Program-made: the position numbers and the translations under genes | Source of the DNA: Amphibacillus xylanus NBRC 15112 | Lineage (GTDB): Bacteria > Bacillota > Bacilli > Bacillales > Amphibacillaceae | Direction: 5' to 3' | Assembly (NCBI RefSeq): GCF_000307165.1 | Contig: NC_018704.1 | Coordinates: 248,001 to 312,000, forward strand | DNA length: 64,000 nucleotides | Notes under the pieces: generated by a model | Databases searched by the model: none | What the model saw: the letters and a program-made list of their open reading frames with translations, nothing else | Told to the model about the DNA's origin: nothing | In this document: positions 47,383 through 56,902 of the stretch, in pieces | How the letters are laid out: each line of letters begins with the position of its first letter | Numbering within the stretch: the stretch's first letter is position 1

Positions 47383-47384
47383 GT

Positions 47385-48620
47385 TTATTTAGCACGTTCT
47401 TCATAAAGAGAACTAATCTTCACAATTGTTTCAACAGCTTTAATCATATGGTCGACTGAGACAAATTCAAATTTGCCGTGGAAGTTCTCTCCACCAGTAA
47501 ATATATTAGGGGTTGGTAAGCCCATATATGATAGCTGAGAACCGTCAGTTCCGCCACGGATTGGTTCAATTACTGGTTCAATATCTAGCTCTTTCATTGC
47601 TTCAGCCGCAATATCGACAATATGACGAACCGGTTCAATTTGATCTCGCATATTGTAATATTGGTCTGTCATTTCTAATAATATGCTTTGTTCACCGTAC
47701 TTTTGTTTAAACTCATCAACTAATTGACTGATAAATGCTTTTTTCTGTTCGAAAGCCTCTCGGTCATGATCACGAATGATGTAATAAAGCTGTGATGATT
47801 CAGTATCACCGTTTAAGGAAAGTAAGTGGTAAAACCCTTCATATCCTTCGGTAAACTCTGGTGCTTGATCAGCAGGGAGTCGATAATGAAAGGCCATTGC
47901 TATTTTAATCGAGTTAACCATCGTATTTTTAGCAGTACCTGGGTGAACGTTATTGCCCTTAATCGTAACTTTAGCTGCAGCAGCATTAAAGCTTTCGAAT
48001 TGTAGTTCACCTAGTGGTCCCCCATCAACAGTATAAGCATAATCGGCACCAAATGCCTCAACGTCAAATTTATGCGGTCCGCGTCCGATTTCTTCATCAG
48101 GTGTGAAAGCCACTCTAATTTTTCCGTGTTTAATTTCTGGATGTTTAATTAAGTAATCCATCGCAGTCATAATTTCAGCAATACCTGCTTTATTGTCAGC
48201 ACCGAGTAGGGTTGTGCCGTCTGTTGTAATTAATGTTTGTCCATGATAATTCTTTAGATTTGGATACTCATTTGGTGATAGAACAATATTTTTTTCTTGA
48301 TTTAGGATAATGTCTTTCCCATCATATGCTTCGACAATCTGTGGTTTTACATTTTTCCCGGTAAAATCAGTTGCCGTATCTAAGTGTGCTAAGAATCCAA
48401 TTGTCTCAACATTTTTATCAGTATTGGCAGGTAATGTAGCCATCACATAACAGTTTTCATCAATCGATACATCTGTCATGCCAATTTCCTTTAGTTCTTC
48501 AATCAGTTGCTTGGCCAATATCCATTGCCCCTCTGTAGATGGGCAAGTTTCGTTGTCTTCATTTGATTGTGTATCAATTTTTACGTATGATGTAAAGCGT
48601 TCAATTAGTTTATCTTTCAT
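47385..48620 (-). CDS. pepT: Peptidase T (tripeptide aminopeptidase)
   Basis: 411 aa. A cytosolic M20B zinc peptidase that removes the N-terminal residue of tripeptides. Metal-site motifs [19 protein letters not shown] and TPDEEIGRG are present, as is [18 protein letters not shown]. The ATG has GGAG about 10 nt upstream on the minus strand. It is divergent from fni and appears monocistronic. Confidence 0.95.
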   Translation of the reverse strand: MKDKLIERFTSYVKIDTQSNEDNETCPSTEGQWILAKQLIEELKEIGMTDVSIDENCYVMATLPANTDKNVETIGFLAHLDTATDFTGKNVKPQIVEAYDGKDIILNQEKNIVLSPNEYPNLKNYHGQTLITTDGTTLLGADNKAGIAEIMTAMDYLIKHPEIKHGKIRVAFTPDEEIGRGPHKFDVEAFGADYAYTVDGGPLGELQFESFNAAAAKVTIKGNNVHPGTAKNTMVNSIKIAMAFHYRLPADQAPEFTEGYEGFYHLLSLNGDTESSQLYYIIRDHDREAFEQKKAFISQLVDEFKQKYGEQSILLEMTDQYYNMRDQIEPVRHIVDIAAEAMKELDIEPVIEPIRGGTDGSQLSYMGLPTPNIFTGGENFHGKFEFVSVDHMIKAVETIVKISSLYEERAK

Positions 48621-48785
48621 TTACATTCAGCTCCAATTAATATTAATATAATTTATTTTAGCATATTAACATGATCACTATCATTCGGGATAAAAAATTA
48701 TTATTAACATAATAAAATATGGTACAGTTAAAAGTAGTATATGTAATTTCGGATCGATGATTAAAGTAGATGAGGGGTAAACAAG

Positions 48786-49814
48786 ATGACTGATCAAATT
48801 AACAAGAGAAAAGCAGAACACATCACTCTCTGTTTAACAGATCAAGTGACAGGGGAAGGTATTACATCAGGAATGGAGTCAGTTCGTTTAATTCATAACG
48901 CTCTACCTGAAATTGATTTTGATAAAATTTCTTTAGCAACACGTTTTTTTAATAAAGAGATCAAGACACCTTTTTTAATTAGTTCAATGACAGGTGGATC
49001 AGAAGAAGCAACGATTATTAATCGAAATTTAGCGATTGCAGCTGAAGAGCGTGGTTGGGTCTTTGCCCTAGGATCAACACGTGCTTTAATTGAAAATGAT
49101 GCATATAGCGAGTCATTTCAAGTTCGTGATCTAGCACCAACGATACCAATTATCGCAAATTTAGGTGCAGTTCAGTTAAACTACCGTTTTACAGCCGAAA
49201 AATGCCAACAAATTATTGACCGAACTGAAGCAAATGGATTAGTTCTACACTTAAATTCAATTCAAGAGGTTATCCAAACGAATGGTGACACCAATTTTGA
49301 AAATTTATTACCAAAAATAGAACACCTCGTCAGTTCATTAGACGTACCTGTCGGTGTTAAAGAAGTTGGCTGGGGGATAGATGGTGAAACAGCTCGACAA
49401 TTACGTGATGTGGGGATACAGTTTATTGATGTAGCTGGAGCTGGTGGAACGTCGTGGAGTCAAGTTGAGAAATTACGCTCTCATGATCCGATCCGAAAAG
49501 AAGCAGCTGAAGCATTTGTTGATTGGGGTATTTCTACTGTTGAAAGCCTGATTACTGTTAAACAAGAAGTTAATGACGTACCAGTCTTTGCTAGCGGTGG
49601 CATGAAGACAGGTGTGGATGCAGCTAAGGCGATTGCTTTAGGTGCAGATTACGTTGGATTTGCACGTTCATTACTTAAGAATGCGACAATCTCAGCTGAA
49701 GCGGTTAGTCAGATGATGGCAACTCGAGAATTAGAGTTACAAATGGCGATGTTTGGTTTGGGGACGCTGACGATTAGTGATTTACAACAAACAAAACGTG
49801 TTCAAATAAAATAG
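48786..49814 (+). CDS. fni: Type 2 isopentenyl-diphosphate delta-isomerase
   Basis: 342 aa, ATG with GAGGGG upstream. An FMN- and NADPH-dependent enzyme interconverting isopentenyl and dimethylallyl diphosphate. Motifs: NKRKAEHI at the N-terminus, SSMTGGS, ALGSTRA, VKEVGWGI, GGTSW and the phosphate-binding ASGGMKTGVDAAKAIALGA. It follows from the mevalonate genes at 32.5-35.5 kb functionally, but is unlinked to them. Confidence 0.95.
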   Translation: MTDQINKRKAEHITLCLTDQVTGEGITSGMESVRLIHNALPEIDFDKISLATRFFNKEIKTPFLISSMTGGSEEATIINRNLAIAAEERGWVFALGSTRALIENDAYSESFQVRDLAPTIPIIANLGAVQLNYRFTAEKCQQIIDRTEANGLVLHLNSIQEVIQTNGDTNFENLLPKIEHLVSSLDVPVGVKEVGWGIDGETARQLRDVGIQFIDVAGAGGTSWSQVEKLRSHDPIRKEAAEAFVDWGISTVESLITVKQEVNDVPVFASGGMKTGVDAAKAIALGADYVGFARSLLKNATISAEAVSQMMATRELELQMAMFGLGTLTISDLQQTKRVQIK

Positions 49815-49829
49815 TCTATAAGCTAAGTC

Positions 49830-49871
49830 AACCACTATGATCAGATTTACCTGATTGTAGTGGTTTTTTTG
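49830..49871 (+). terminator. Terminator after fni
   Basis: AACCACTA (49830-49837) pairs with TAGTGGTT, extended by TCAG/CTGA near the loop; a T7 run follows. Confidence 0.85.
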
Positions 49872-49950
49872 ACCGAAAGCTAAATTCTAAAATTATTAAC
49901 TAATTATTTAAAATATTCTCAATAAAACTACCCAGTAGGCGTTAAAAGTA

Positions 49951-49959
49951 TGGTATAAT
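49951..49959 (+). promoter_or_regulatory. Extended -10 promoter of the ABC importer genes
   Basis: TGGTATAAT fits the extended -10 consensus (TGnTATAAT), 55 bp before the binding-protein gene. No good -35 is visible. Confidence 0.5.
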
Positions 49960-50013
49960 AACTTTCACTAAATTCAGAAAATTAAAATATATTTATAAAA
50001 GGAGTGTATCAAG

Positions 50014-50982
50014 GTGAAAAAGCACCGTCTAAAAGTCATTATTCTCTCTTTATTATTAATTGTGCTAACTGCGTGTGGAGCGAATACGTCAAGTGATAAA
50101 ATTCTATATAAAATTGGTGTAACTCAATTTGTTGAGCATCCATCGTTAGATGCAGCTTACCAAGGATTTCAAGCCGCGCTTAAGGATGCTGGACTTGAAG
50201 TTGATTATGATGAGAGAAATGCTCAAGGTGATCACAGTAATACATCAACAATTGCTCAAAATTTCGCAGCAGATAATGTTGATTTAATCTTTGCCAATGC
50301 AACCCCAAGTGCTCAAGCAGCGCTTCAAGCAACACGTGAGATCCCGATTGTATTTACATCTGTAACAGATGCGATTGAAGCGGGCTTAGTTGATTCGCTA
50401 GATCAAGCAGACAGAAATATTACGGGTGTTATGGATATGCATCCTGACGCTATTGTTGAAACGATAAACTTTATAGAAACTTACTTCCCGCAATCAAGAA
50501 TAGGTGTCGTATATAATGCTGGTGAACAGAATTCAGTTATTCAAATTGAACATGTTAATGCAGCTATTCAAGGAACGAGTTTAACTGTTGTTGAGCGAAC
50601 AGTGTCAACGTCAGCTGAAGTTCAGCAAGCTACAACATCTTTAGTTGGTGATGTCGATCTTATTTATATTGTTACAGATAACACGGTTGTATCAGCCCTT
50701 GAAACGGTTGTTGCTGTTGCGAACGAGCAAAAACTCCCTCTTATTGTTGGAGAGCCAGATTCACTAGAACGTGGTGGATTTGCGACGTTTGGCATTGATT
50801 ATTATACGATTGGCTATCGTTCAGGAGAGATGGCCGTTGATATTTTAACAGGAGAAAAATCCCCATCAGATATCGATGTAGAATATCCGCCAGAGATGGA
50901 GCTCTTTATCAATCGAACAGCAGCTGAAGCTCAAGGAATTGTGTGGCATGGTGAATGGGATAATGCCACGATAATAGAGTAA
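50014..50982 (+). CDS. ABC importer substrate-binding lipoprotein (TrpX-like, PF04392 type)
   Basis: 322 aa from a GTG start with AAGGAGTG upstream. Lipobox LTAC. The body has the periplasmic-binding-protein-like fold of the TrpX/YtlA-like group: IGVTQFVEHPSLDAAYQGF, LIFANATPSAQAALQ, PIVFTSVTDAIEAGLV, and FGIDYYTIGYRSGEMA near the end. Streptococcal relatives (TrpXYZ) are proposed aromatic amino-acid importers. Substrate here unknown. Forms an operon with permease and ATPase. Confidence 0.87.
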   Translation: MKKHRLKVIILSLLLIVLTACGANTSSDKILYKIGVTQFVEHPSLDAAYQGFQAALKDAGLEVDYDERNAQGDHSNTSTIAQNFAADNVDLIFANATPSAQAALQATREIPIVFTSVTDAIEAGLVDSLDQADRNITGVMDMHPDAIVETINFIETYFPQSRIGVVYNAGEQNSVIQIEHVNAAIQGTSLTVVERTVSTSAEVQQATTSLVGDVDLIYIVTDNTVVSALETVVAVANEQKLPLIVGEPDSLERGGFATFGIDYYTIGYRSGEMAVDILTGEKSPSDIDVEYPPEMELFINRTAAEAQGIVWHGEWDNATIIE

Positions 50983-51072
50983 TAGACTGATAGAGAATCC
51001 GTGATTTAAGTTTAATTTTCTATCCTGAATTTAAATAGACAAGGTGAATGCGAGAGAAGGGGAGAACGAGTT

Positions 51073-52059
51073 GTGTTTATTTCAATTTTTAATGCATTGG
51101 AATCTGGTGTAATTTATGCGATTATGGCGCTCGGTGTCTATCTGTCATTTCGGGTATTGGATTTCCCGGATTTAACTGTTGATGGTAGTTTTGTTACGGG
51201 TGCAGCAGTTGCTGCACTCTCAATTACAAATGGTATGTCGACTATTTTAGCAACGTTATTAGCATTAGTTGCAGGCTTTATAGCTGGTGCGATTACGGGG
51301 ATATTAAATACTAAGGGTAAGATTAATCCATTATTATCAGGTATTTTAATGATGACGGGATTATATTCGATTAATTTACGGATTATGGGTCAATCTAATA
51401 TTCCGTTATTAAATGAAGCAACACTATTTACTAAACTAACAGATCATTGGTCTAAACTAGGAATTGATCAAGCCATTAGTCAATTATTAACGAGTTTAGG
51501 GCTAGAACGTGTACCTCGAACATGGGCAATACTCATTGTGATGCTTTTGGTAACCATTTTGATAAAACTAATTTTAGATTATTTTCTAAAGACAGAATTA
51601 GGCTTAGCTTTAAGGGCAACTGGTGATAACGAAAATATGATTCGTAGTTTCTCTGCCAATACTGACTATTTAAAAATACTTGGTTTAGGGTTGTCTAACG
51701 GCTTAGTAGCAGTATCTGGTGCACTATATGCACAGTATGCAGGGTTTGCTGATTTGAATATGGGGATAGGTATGATTGTAATTGGCTTAGCCTCGGTTAT
51801 TATTGGTGAATCGGTCATTGGAACAAAGACGATTACAAGAACAACTCTCGCTATTATTATTGGAGCGATTATCTATCGTATAGTTATGACATTAGCATTA
51901 AGGACACCGTTTTTAGATACAGGTGATATGAAATTAATTACGTCAATTTTAGTTATCATTGCTTTAGTTGTACCTAAGCTTATGACAAGTCATAAAGAAC
52001 TGAAGCGAAAAAAACTTAAACGTATTGAGCTTGAACATCGCCTGAAGGGAGGCGCTTAA
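51073..52059 (+). CDS. ABC importer permease (PF02653 type)
   Basis: 328 aa from a GTG start with AAGGGGAG upstream. Eight or more membrane segments; the N-terminus ALESGVIYAIMALGVYLSFR and FPDLTVDGSFVTGAA are typical of the LivH-like branched-chain permease superfamily subgroup found with TrpX-type binding proteins. A basic C-terminus (KELKRKKLKRIELEHR) faces the cytosol. It lies 2 bp before the ATPase gene. Confidence 0.88.
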   Translation: MFISIFNALESGVIYAIMALGVYLSFRVLDFPDLTVDGSFVTGAAVAALSITNGMSTILATLLALVAGFIAGAITGILNTKGKINPLLSGILMMTGLYSINLRIMGQSNIPLLNEATLFTKLTDHWSKLGIDQAISQLLTSLGLERVPRTWAILIVMLLVTILIKLILDYFLKTELGLALRATGDNENMIRSFSANTDYLKILGLGLSNGLVAVSGALYAQYAGFADLNMGIGMIVIGLASVIIGESVIGTKTITRTTLAIIIGAIIYRIVMTLALRTPFLDTGDMKLITSILVIIALVVPKLMTSHKELKRKKLKRIELEHRLKGGA

Positions 52060-52061
52060 TC

Positions 52062-52856
52062 ATGCTAGAACTTAAAAATATTTCCTTAACATTCAATGAG
52101 GCAACTGCTGATGAAAAAAATGTTCTTAAAGATATTAACTTAACTTTAAATAAAGGTGATTTTGTCACTGTTGTCGGTAGTAATGGTGCGGGAAAGTCAA
52201 CAGTAATGAACGTGATCTCCGGCAGTCTGCAACCAGATGTTGGTCATGTATTAATTAATGGCCGTAATGTAACAGCACTACCAGAATATAAGCGCTCACG
52301 CTATATTGGTCGTGTGTTTCAAGATCCGATGGCCGGAACATCACCTACGATGACAATTGAGGAGAATTTAGCGATCGCATACTCAAGAGAAAGAAATCGG
52401 ACGTTAAAATTAGGTGTGAATAAAAAACGTCGTTCATTTTTCCAATCAACGCTTGCGACGTTAAATCTAGGTTTGGAAAACCGATTAAATATGAAAGTAG
52501 GTTTATTATCTGGTGGGGAACGTCAAGCCCTCTCATTACTGATGGCGACATTCACTAATCCGGATATATTACTACTAGATGAACATACAGCAGCTTTAGA
52601 TCCTTCACGTGCAGAGCTCATTACCAATTTAACAAGAAACATCGTTAAAGAAACAGAATTAACAACACTGATGGTGACACATAATATGCAGCAAGCTTTG
52701 GACTTAGGTAATCGGTTAATTATGATGGATAAAGGCCAAATTATTTTAGATATTTCAGGTGCTGAAAAACACGCCTTAACAATTGAAAAACTACTTCACG
52801 AATTCCAGCGGATACGCGGTCAACAATTAAGTAGTGACCGAGCAGTGTTAGCATAG
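52062..52856 (+). CDS. ABC importer ATP-binding protein
   Basis: 264 aa, ATG with AGGGAGG upstream. Walker A GSNGAGKST, signature LLSGGERQALSLL, Walker B ILLLDEHTAALDP. The His in place of the usual Pro in the DExT stretch (DEHTAAL) is normal for this TrpZ-like group. It completes a binding protein-permease-ATPase importer with one permease gene, presumably a homodimer. Confidence 0.9.
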   Translation: MLELKNISLTFNEATADEKNVLKDINLTLNKGDFVTVVGSNGAGKSTVMNVISGSLQPDVGHVLINGRNVTALPEYKRSRYIGRVFQDPMAGTSPTMTIEENLAIAYSRERNRTLKLGVNKKRRSFFQSTLATLNLGLENRLNMKVGLLSGGERQALSLLMATFTNPDILLLDEHTAALDPSRAELITNLTRNIVKETELTTLMVTHNMQQALDLGNRLIMMDKGQIILDISGAEKHALTIEKLLHEFQRIRGQQLSSDRAVLA

Positions 52857-52872
52857 GCAAAAGAATTCATTG

Positions 52873-52914
52873 AACGAATGTCACTGATTATTAAACAGCT
52901 GACATTCGTTTTTT
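52873..52914 (+). terminator. Terminator after the importer genes
   Basis: An 11-bp perfect stem (52873-52883 with 52900-52910) with a T6 run. Confidence 0.85.
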
Positions 52915-53054
52915 GGATTGAGAGATTTGCTTTTTTAGAGTTATACTCGTATGACCAATAATGGGAACATACTAATAGCAACAAATTCATTTTACTCGAA
53001 CTTTTCAAATCAATCAGCGATAATAAGAATATTCCAGTATTGGGGGAGATTTGC

Positions 53055-53831
53055 ATGGTCATTCATTTAAAGGATATTGGGTTAATTCGACAAGGCAAAT
53101 GGATTTTAGATCAAATCAATTGGCAAGTTAAACAAGGTGAACATTGGGTAGTCTTAGGCTTGAATGGTGCTGGTAAAACTGCCTTATTACATATGCTAAG
53201 TGCGTATCACTTTCCTGCAAAGGGGTCAATTGAGGTATTGGGCAGGAAATTTGGTCAAGATGTATTAGGTGAAGAGCTGCGGCAAGAGATTGGCTTAGTA
53301 TCACAAACGATCAAATCACGCTTTTATGATTCTGACAGTGCCTATCAAATTGTTTTAAGTGGCGGTTTTGCATCAATAGGATTATATCAAACCCCTACAG
53401 ACGATATGCGGGAACGAGCGCAACAGCTTTTAAAGGATCTTGGCTGTTTTCATTATGCGAATCGTGCTTACTACACTTTATCGCAAGGGGAAAAACAACG
53501 TGTGATGATTGCGCGTGCTTTAATGGGCCAACCGAAGCTACTCATTTTAGATGAGCCTACTAATGGTTTGGACTTCTTAGCTAAAGAGACATTACTGGAT
53601 GCGGTTGAGCAAATTAGTTTACGACCAGATGCTCCAACAATTTTATATGTTACACATCATGTAGACGAAATTTTACCGATATTTGATAAAGTATTAATGC
53701 TTAAAGAGGGTAAAGTCTATCGATCGGGGAATAAAAGTGAATTATTGACAGAACCAATTTTATCGTCATTCTTTGGTACTGAGATCCAATTAACCTGGCA
53801 CGATAAGCGTCCGCAAATTTGGCGAAAGTAA
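53055..53831 (+). CDS. Stand-alone ABC ATPase, YlmA-like
   Basis: 258 aa from the ATG at 53055, GGGGGAG 6 nt upstream; the in-frame TTG at 53040 precedes that site. Walker A GLNGAGKT, signature TLSQGEKQRVMIARAL, Walker B LLILDEPTNGLDF, switch His in VTHHVDEI. It resembles YlmA/ModF-like ATPases without a linked permease, of unknown role. It may serve an unlinked transporter. Confidence 0.82.
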   Translation: MVIHLKDIGLIRQGKWILDQINWQVKQGEHWVVLGLNGAGKTALLHMLSAYHFPAKGSIEVLGRKFGQDVLGEELRQEIGLVSQTIKSRFYDSDSAYQIVLSGGFASIGLYQTPTDDMRERAQQLLKDLGCFHYANRAYYTLSQGEKQRVMIARALMGQPKLLILDEPTNGLDFLAKETLLDAVEQISLRPDAPTILYVTHHVDEILPIFDKVLMLKEGKVYRSGNKSELLTEPILSSFFGTEIQLTWHDKRPQIWRK

Positions 53832-53843
53832 TCTATTTAAACA

Positions 53844-53892
53844 AACAACCCTTCATTATTAGTAAAAACTAAAATGAAGGGCTGTTTTTTTA
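53844..53892. terminator. Bidirectional terminator between the YlmA-like gene and adhE
   Basis: A 14-bp stem with one mismatch (53844-53857 with 53873-53886) and a T-run on the plus side; an A-rich left flank serves adhE on the minus strand. Confidence 0.8.
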
Positions 53893-53917
53893 TATAAATA
53901 ATTGGGAGGAGCTAAAA

Positions 53918-56530
53918 TTATCCTTTATAAGCTTGACGAAGAACTTCAGCAAGTTCAGTTACAAGTGGTAACTTTGGATTTGCTGTTGTACATTGATCTT
54001 CGAATGCCTTATCAGCTAAATAATCAAGTTTTTCATTAAATTCTTTTTCGTCAACGCCATTTTCAGCAAGACTCATAGGAATATCAAGTTGTTTAGCTAG
54101 TTTGTAAATGGCATTGATTAGACTCTCAACGCCTTCTTCAGCTGTTCTTGCAGGTAAATCAAGTGCTTTAGCAATCTCAGCATAACGTTTGTCTGCAATA
54201 AAGTGCTCATATTTAGGGAATGAGACAAACTTAGTTGGTTTCTGTGCGTTATAACGAATGACGTGTGGCATTAATACTGCATTCGCTCGACCGTGAGCGA
54301 TACCAAACTCTCCACCAATTTTGTGTGCGAGACTGTGGTTAATACCTAAGAATGCATTGGCAAATGCCATACCAGCAATTGTTGAAGCGTTATGAACTTT
54401 TTCACGTGCCAATTCATTGCTACCATCTTTATATGCTAATGGTAAGTATTCAAAGATTAATTGAATCGCACGAATAGCTAAACCGTCAGTGTAATCATTC
54501 GCCATATTTGAAACGTAAGCTTCAATCGCGTGTGTTAAGACGTCCATACCAGTATCAGCTGTTACTGTCTTAGGTACTGTCATAACAAATTGTGGGTCAA
54601 TAATTGCTACGTCTGGAGTTAGCTCATAATCAGCTAACGGATATTTCACATTTAGCTCTTTATCTGTAATAACAGAGAATGATGTTACTTCTGAACCAGT
54701 ACCAGATGTAGTTGGAATCGCAACAAATTGTGCTTTATGACCTAGTTTAGGATATTTATAGACACGTTTACGAATATCTAAGAATTTTTGTTTCAAGCCG
54801 TTAAAGTCAGTTTCAGGGTGCTCGTGGAATAACCACATACCTTTAGCAGCATCCATCGGTGAACCACCGCCAATAGCAATGATAACGTCTGGATTAAAGG
54901 CTGCCATTGCCTCTGCTCCTCGCATAACTGTTTCCTTCGATGGATCAGGCTCTACATCAGAGAAAATTTCACAGTGAACATAATCTGATCTTTTACGTAA
55001 GTGATATAGTACTTTATCAACGTAGCCAAGCTTAACCATCATCTCATCAGTAACAATAAATGCTTTTGATATATTAGGCATTTTAGCTAAATATTGAACT
55101 GAGTTCTTCTCAAAATACACTTTTGGCGGTATCTTGAACCATTGCATGTTATTGTTTCGACGTGCCATGTGCTTAACGTTGATTAAGTGAATTGCTCCAA
55201 CGTTAGTTGAAACAGAGTTACCTCCGTAAGAACCACAGCCTAAAGTAAGTGAAGGCATGTAAGCATTGTAAATATCTCCAATTGCTCCTTGAGAAGATGG
55301 CGCATTTACAATAATACGACCTGCTTTCATTCTTGATCCATACTCATCAATAACATCTTGATCATTTGAATGAATAACTGCTGAGTGACCTAAACCACCA
55401 AATTCCAGCATTTCTTCTGCACGTTTCATACCTTCTTCAGTGCTTTTAACCTTGTAAGCTGCTAAAACTGGACTCAGTTTTTCGCGAGATAGTGGATGCT
55501 TAGGTCCAACGCCAGTTAATTCGGCAACTAAAATTTTTGTGTTTTCAGGAACTTTAATGCCTGCTTTTTCAGCAATATATACTGGACTCATACCAACGAT
55601 ATCTGGGTTAACTGAAGCTGTTTCTTCATTGATTACAGTTTTTTCAACTTTAGCTTTTTCTGCTGGTGATAAGAAATAACAGTTGTTATCGATCATTTCT
55701 TGTTTCACCATATCGTAAATTTCTTCGTCAACAATCATCGCTTGTTCTGAAGCACAAATCATACCGTTATCAAACGTTTTTGATAGAATAAGGTCATTTA
55801 CAGCACGTTTAATGTCAACAGATTTTTCAATATAGCAAGGTACGTTCCCTGCACCTACACCAAGTGCTGGTTTACCTGAACTATAAGCAGATTTAACCAT
55901 GCCTGGTCCACCAGTTGCTAAAATTGTTGCAATATCCTTATGCTTCATTAAAGCTTGCGTTGCTTCAATTGAAGGTTGTTCAATCCACTGAATACAGTTT
56001 TCTGGTGCTCCAGCTTTTACAGCTGCTTGATATACAATTCTAGCTGCTTCTGAACTTGATTTTTGTGCAGAAGGGTGAAACGCAAATATTATTGGATTAC
56101 CAGTTTTAATAGAAATAATTGATTTAAACAGAGTTGTTGATGTCGGGTTTGTAACAGGTGTTACCCCAGCGATTACACCAATTGGTTCAGCAATTTCAAC
56201 AACACCATCGTGAGGATTTTCATTTATTACACCAACAGTTTTATCATATTTAACATTGTGATAGACATATTCAGTAGCAAACATATTTTTAATAATCTTA
56301 TCTTCATAGACTCCGCGTCCTGTTTCTTCGACAGCAAATTTCGCTAAATACATATGATGATCTAATCCAGCAAGAGCCATTTCCTTTACAATATGATCGA
56401 TTTGTTCTTGAGTTAGTTTTTTCATTTCTTTTAATGCTTTTTTACCTTGAGCTGCTAATCGATCAATTTGTTCTTGAGCTGACAATTTAACTTGGTTATC
56501 TTTTTCTTTCTTTTTAACAACGGCTACCAT
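53918..56530 (-). CDS. adhE: Bifunctional acetaldehyde-CoA/alcohol dehydrogenase
   Basis: 870 aa from the ATG at 56530 with TAGGAGGG upstream; the frame is open to 56566 without a site. It turns acetyl-CoA into ethanol in two NADH-using steps. The N-terminal aldehyde dehydrogenase half has catalytic C259 in MICASEQAM. The C-terminal half is an iron-dependent alcohol dehydrogenase with GGGSPMDAAK and metal-site LGINHSLAHKIGG and GIAHGRANA. The protein normally forms spirosomes. It is divergent from pflB; together they form the mixed-acid/ethanol branch. A Rex-like site and a cre-like site lie in the region between. Confidence 0.97.
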   Translation of the reverse strand: MVAVVKKKEKDNQVKLSAQEQIDRLAAQGKKALKEMKKLTQEQIDHIVKEMALAGLDHHMYLAKFAVEETGRGVYEDKIIKNMFATEYVYHNVKYDKTVGVINENPHDGVVEIAEPIGVIAGVTPVTNPTSTTLFKSIISIKTGNPIIFAFHPSAQKSSSEAARIVYQAAVKAGAPENCIQWIEQPSIEATQALMKHKDIATILATGGPGMVKSAYSSGKPALGVGAGNVPCYIEKSVDIKRAVNDLILSKTFDNGMICASEQAMIVDEEIYDMVKQEMIDNNCYFLSPAEKAKVEKTVINEETASVNPDIVGMSPVYIAEKAGIKVPENTKILVAELTGVGPKHPLSREKLSPVLAAYKVKSTEEGMKRAEEMLEFGGLGHSAVIHSNDQDVIDEYGSRMKAGRIIVNAPSSQGAIGDIYNAYMPSLTLGCGSYGGNSVSTNVGAIHLINVKHMARRNNNMQWFKIPPKVYFEKNSVQYLAKMPNISKAFIVTDEMMVKLGYVDKVLYHLRKRSDYVHCEIFSDVEPDPSKETVMRGAEAMAAFNPDVIIAIGGGSPMDAAKGMWLFHEHPETDFNGLKQKFLDIRKRVYKYPKLGHKAQFVAIPTTSGTGSEVTSFSVITDKELNVKYPLADYELTPDVAIIDPQFVMTVPKTVTADTGMDVLTHAIEAYVSNMANDYTDGLAIRAIQLIFEYLPLAYKDGSNELAREKVHNASTIAGMAFANAFLGINHSLAHKIGGEFGIAHGRANAVLMPHVIRYNAQKPTKFVSFPKYEHFIADKRYAEIAKALDLPARTAEEGVESLINAIYKLAKQLDIPMSLAENGVDEKEFNEKLDYLADKAFEDQCTTANPKLPLVTELAEVLRQAYKG

Positions 56531-56581
56531 TGTTATCCCTCCTAATATTTGTGAAGTATTGAGCATAGATGACTAAAAAAA

Positions 56582-56809
56582 TTAACTACATTCTGGATGA
56601 CGGGGAATTTTAATAAATGAAATATCATTTATCATTCTTGTATTATTTTTTACCATCACCACATAATGATCTGTCCAAATGTATTTTGGTAGCTGATCAC
56701 CTGCTTCAAAATACATGGCATTAAAACGATCATTAATTTCTTCTTCAAAACTTTTTTTAGTGTAATATTCTGAGTCTGTTTTAAAATCTTTCCACTCTGT
56801 GAATATCAT
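56582..56809 (-). CDS. Small conserved-looking protein upstream of adhE, unknown function
   Basis: 75 aa from the ATG at 56809 with GAAAGGGGG about 5 nt upstream; the frame runs on to 56842 without support. No signal or membrane segment. The sequence is charged and aromatic (FTEWKDFKTDSEYY, FEEEINDRFNAMYFEAG, YIWTDHYVVMVKN). I do not recognise a family. It ends 51 bp before adhE on the same strand with no terminator between, so co-transcription is likely. Confidence 0.55.
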   Translation of the reverse strand: MIFTEWKDFKTDSEYYTKKSFEEEINDRFNAMYFEAGDQLPKYIWTDHYVVMVKNNTRMINDISFIKIPRHPECS

Positions 56810-56848
56810 TTTATCCCCCTTTCCTCTTGCTATTTTTATCATACCACC

Positions 56849-56862
56849 TGAATGCGCTTACA
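56849..56862 (+). promoter_or_regulatory. cre-like site upstream of the adhE transcript
   Basis: TGAATGCGCTTACA fits TGWAANCGNTNWCA with one mismatch. It lies 40 bp before the small gene that precedes adhE, close to where its promoter should be. Confidence 0.55.
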
Positions 56863-56884
56863 AAATAAGTAAATTGTGAACACT

Positions 56885-56902
56885 TTGTGACAGATTTCAC
56901 AT
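56885..56902. promoter_or_regulatory. Rex-like operator
   Basis: TTGTGACAGATTTCACAT matches the Rex consensus TTGTGAANNNNTTCACAA at 12 of 14 defined positions. A further half-site TTGTGAA lies at 56874-56880. Rex senses NADH/NAD and commonly controls adhE and pfl genes in Gram-positives. Confidence 0.6.

Larger units (their letters stand above)
47026..47384. other. Intergenic region with a DnaA-box cluster
   Basis: 359 bp without a gene. On the plus strand the DnaA nonamer (TGTGNATAA, complement of TTATNCACA) occurs perfectly at 47047-47055, 47071-47079 and 47080-47088. One-mismatch copies lie at 47092-47100, 47122-47130, 47176-47184 and 47204-47212. All point the same way. No dnaA, dnaN or other origin genes are near. 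The right end holds a terminator hairpin and a small repeat. Confidence 0.75.
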
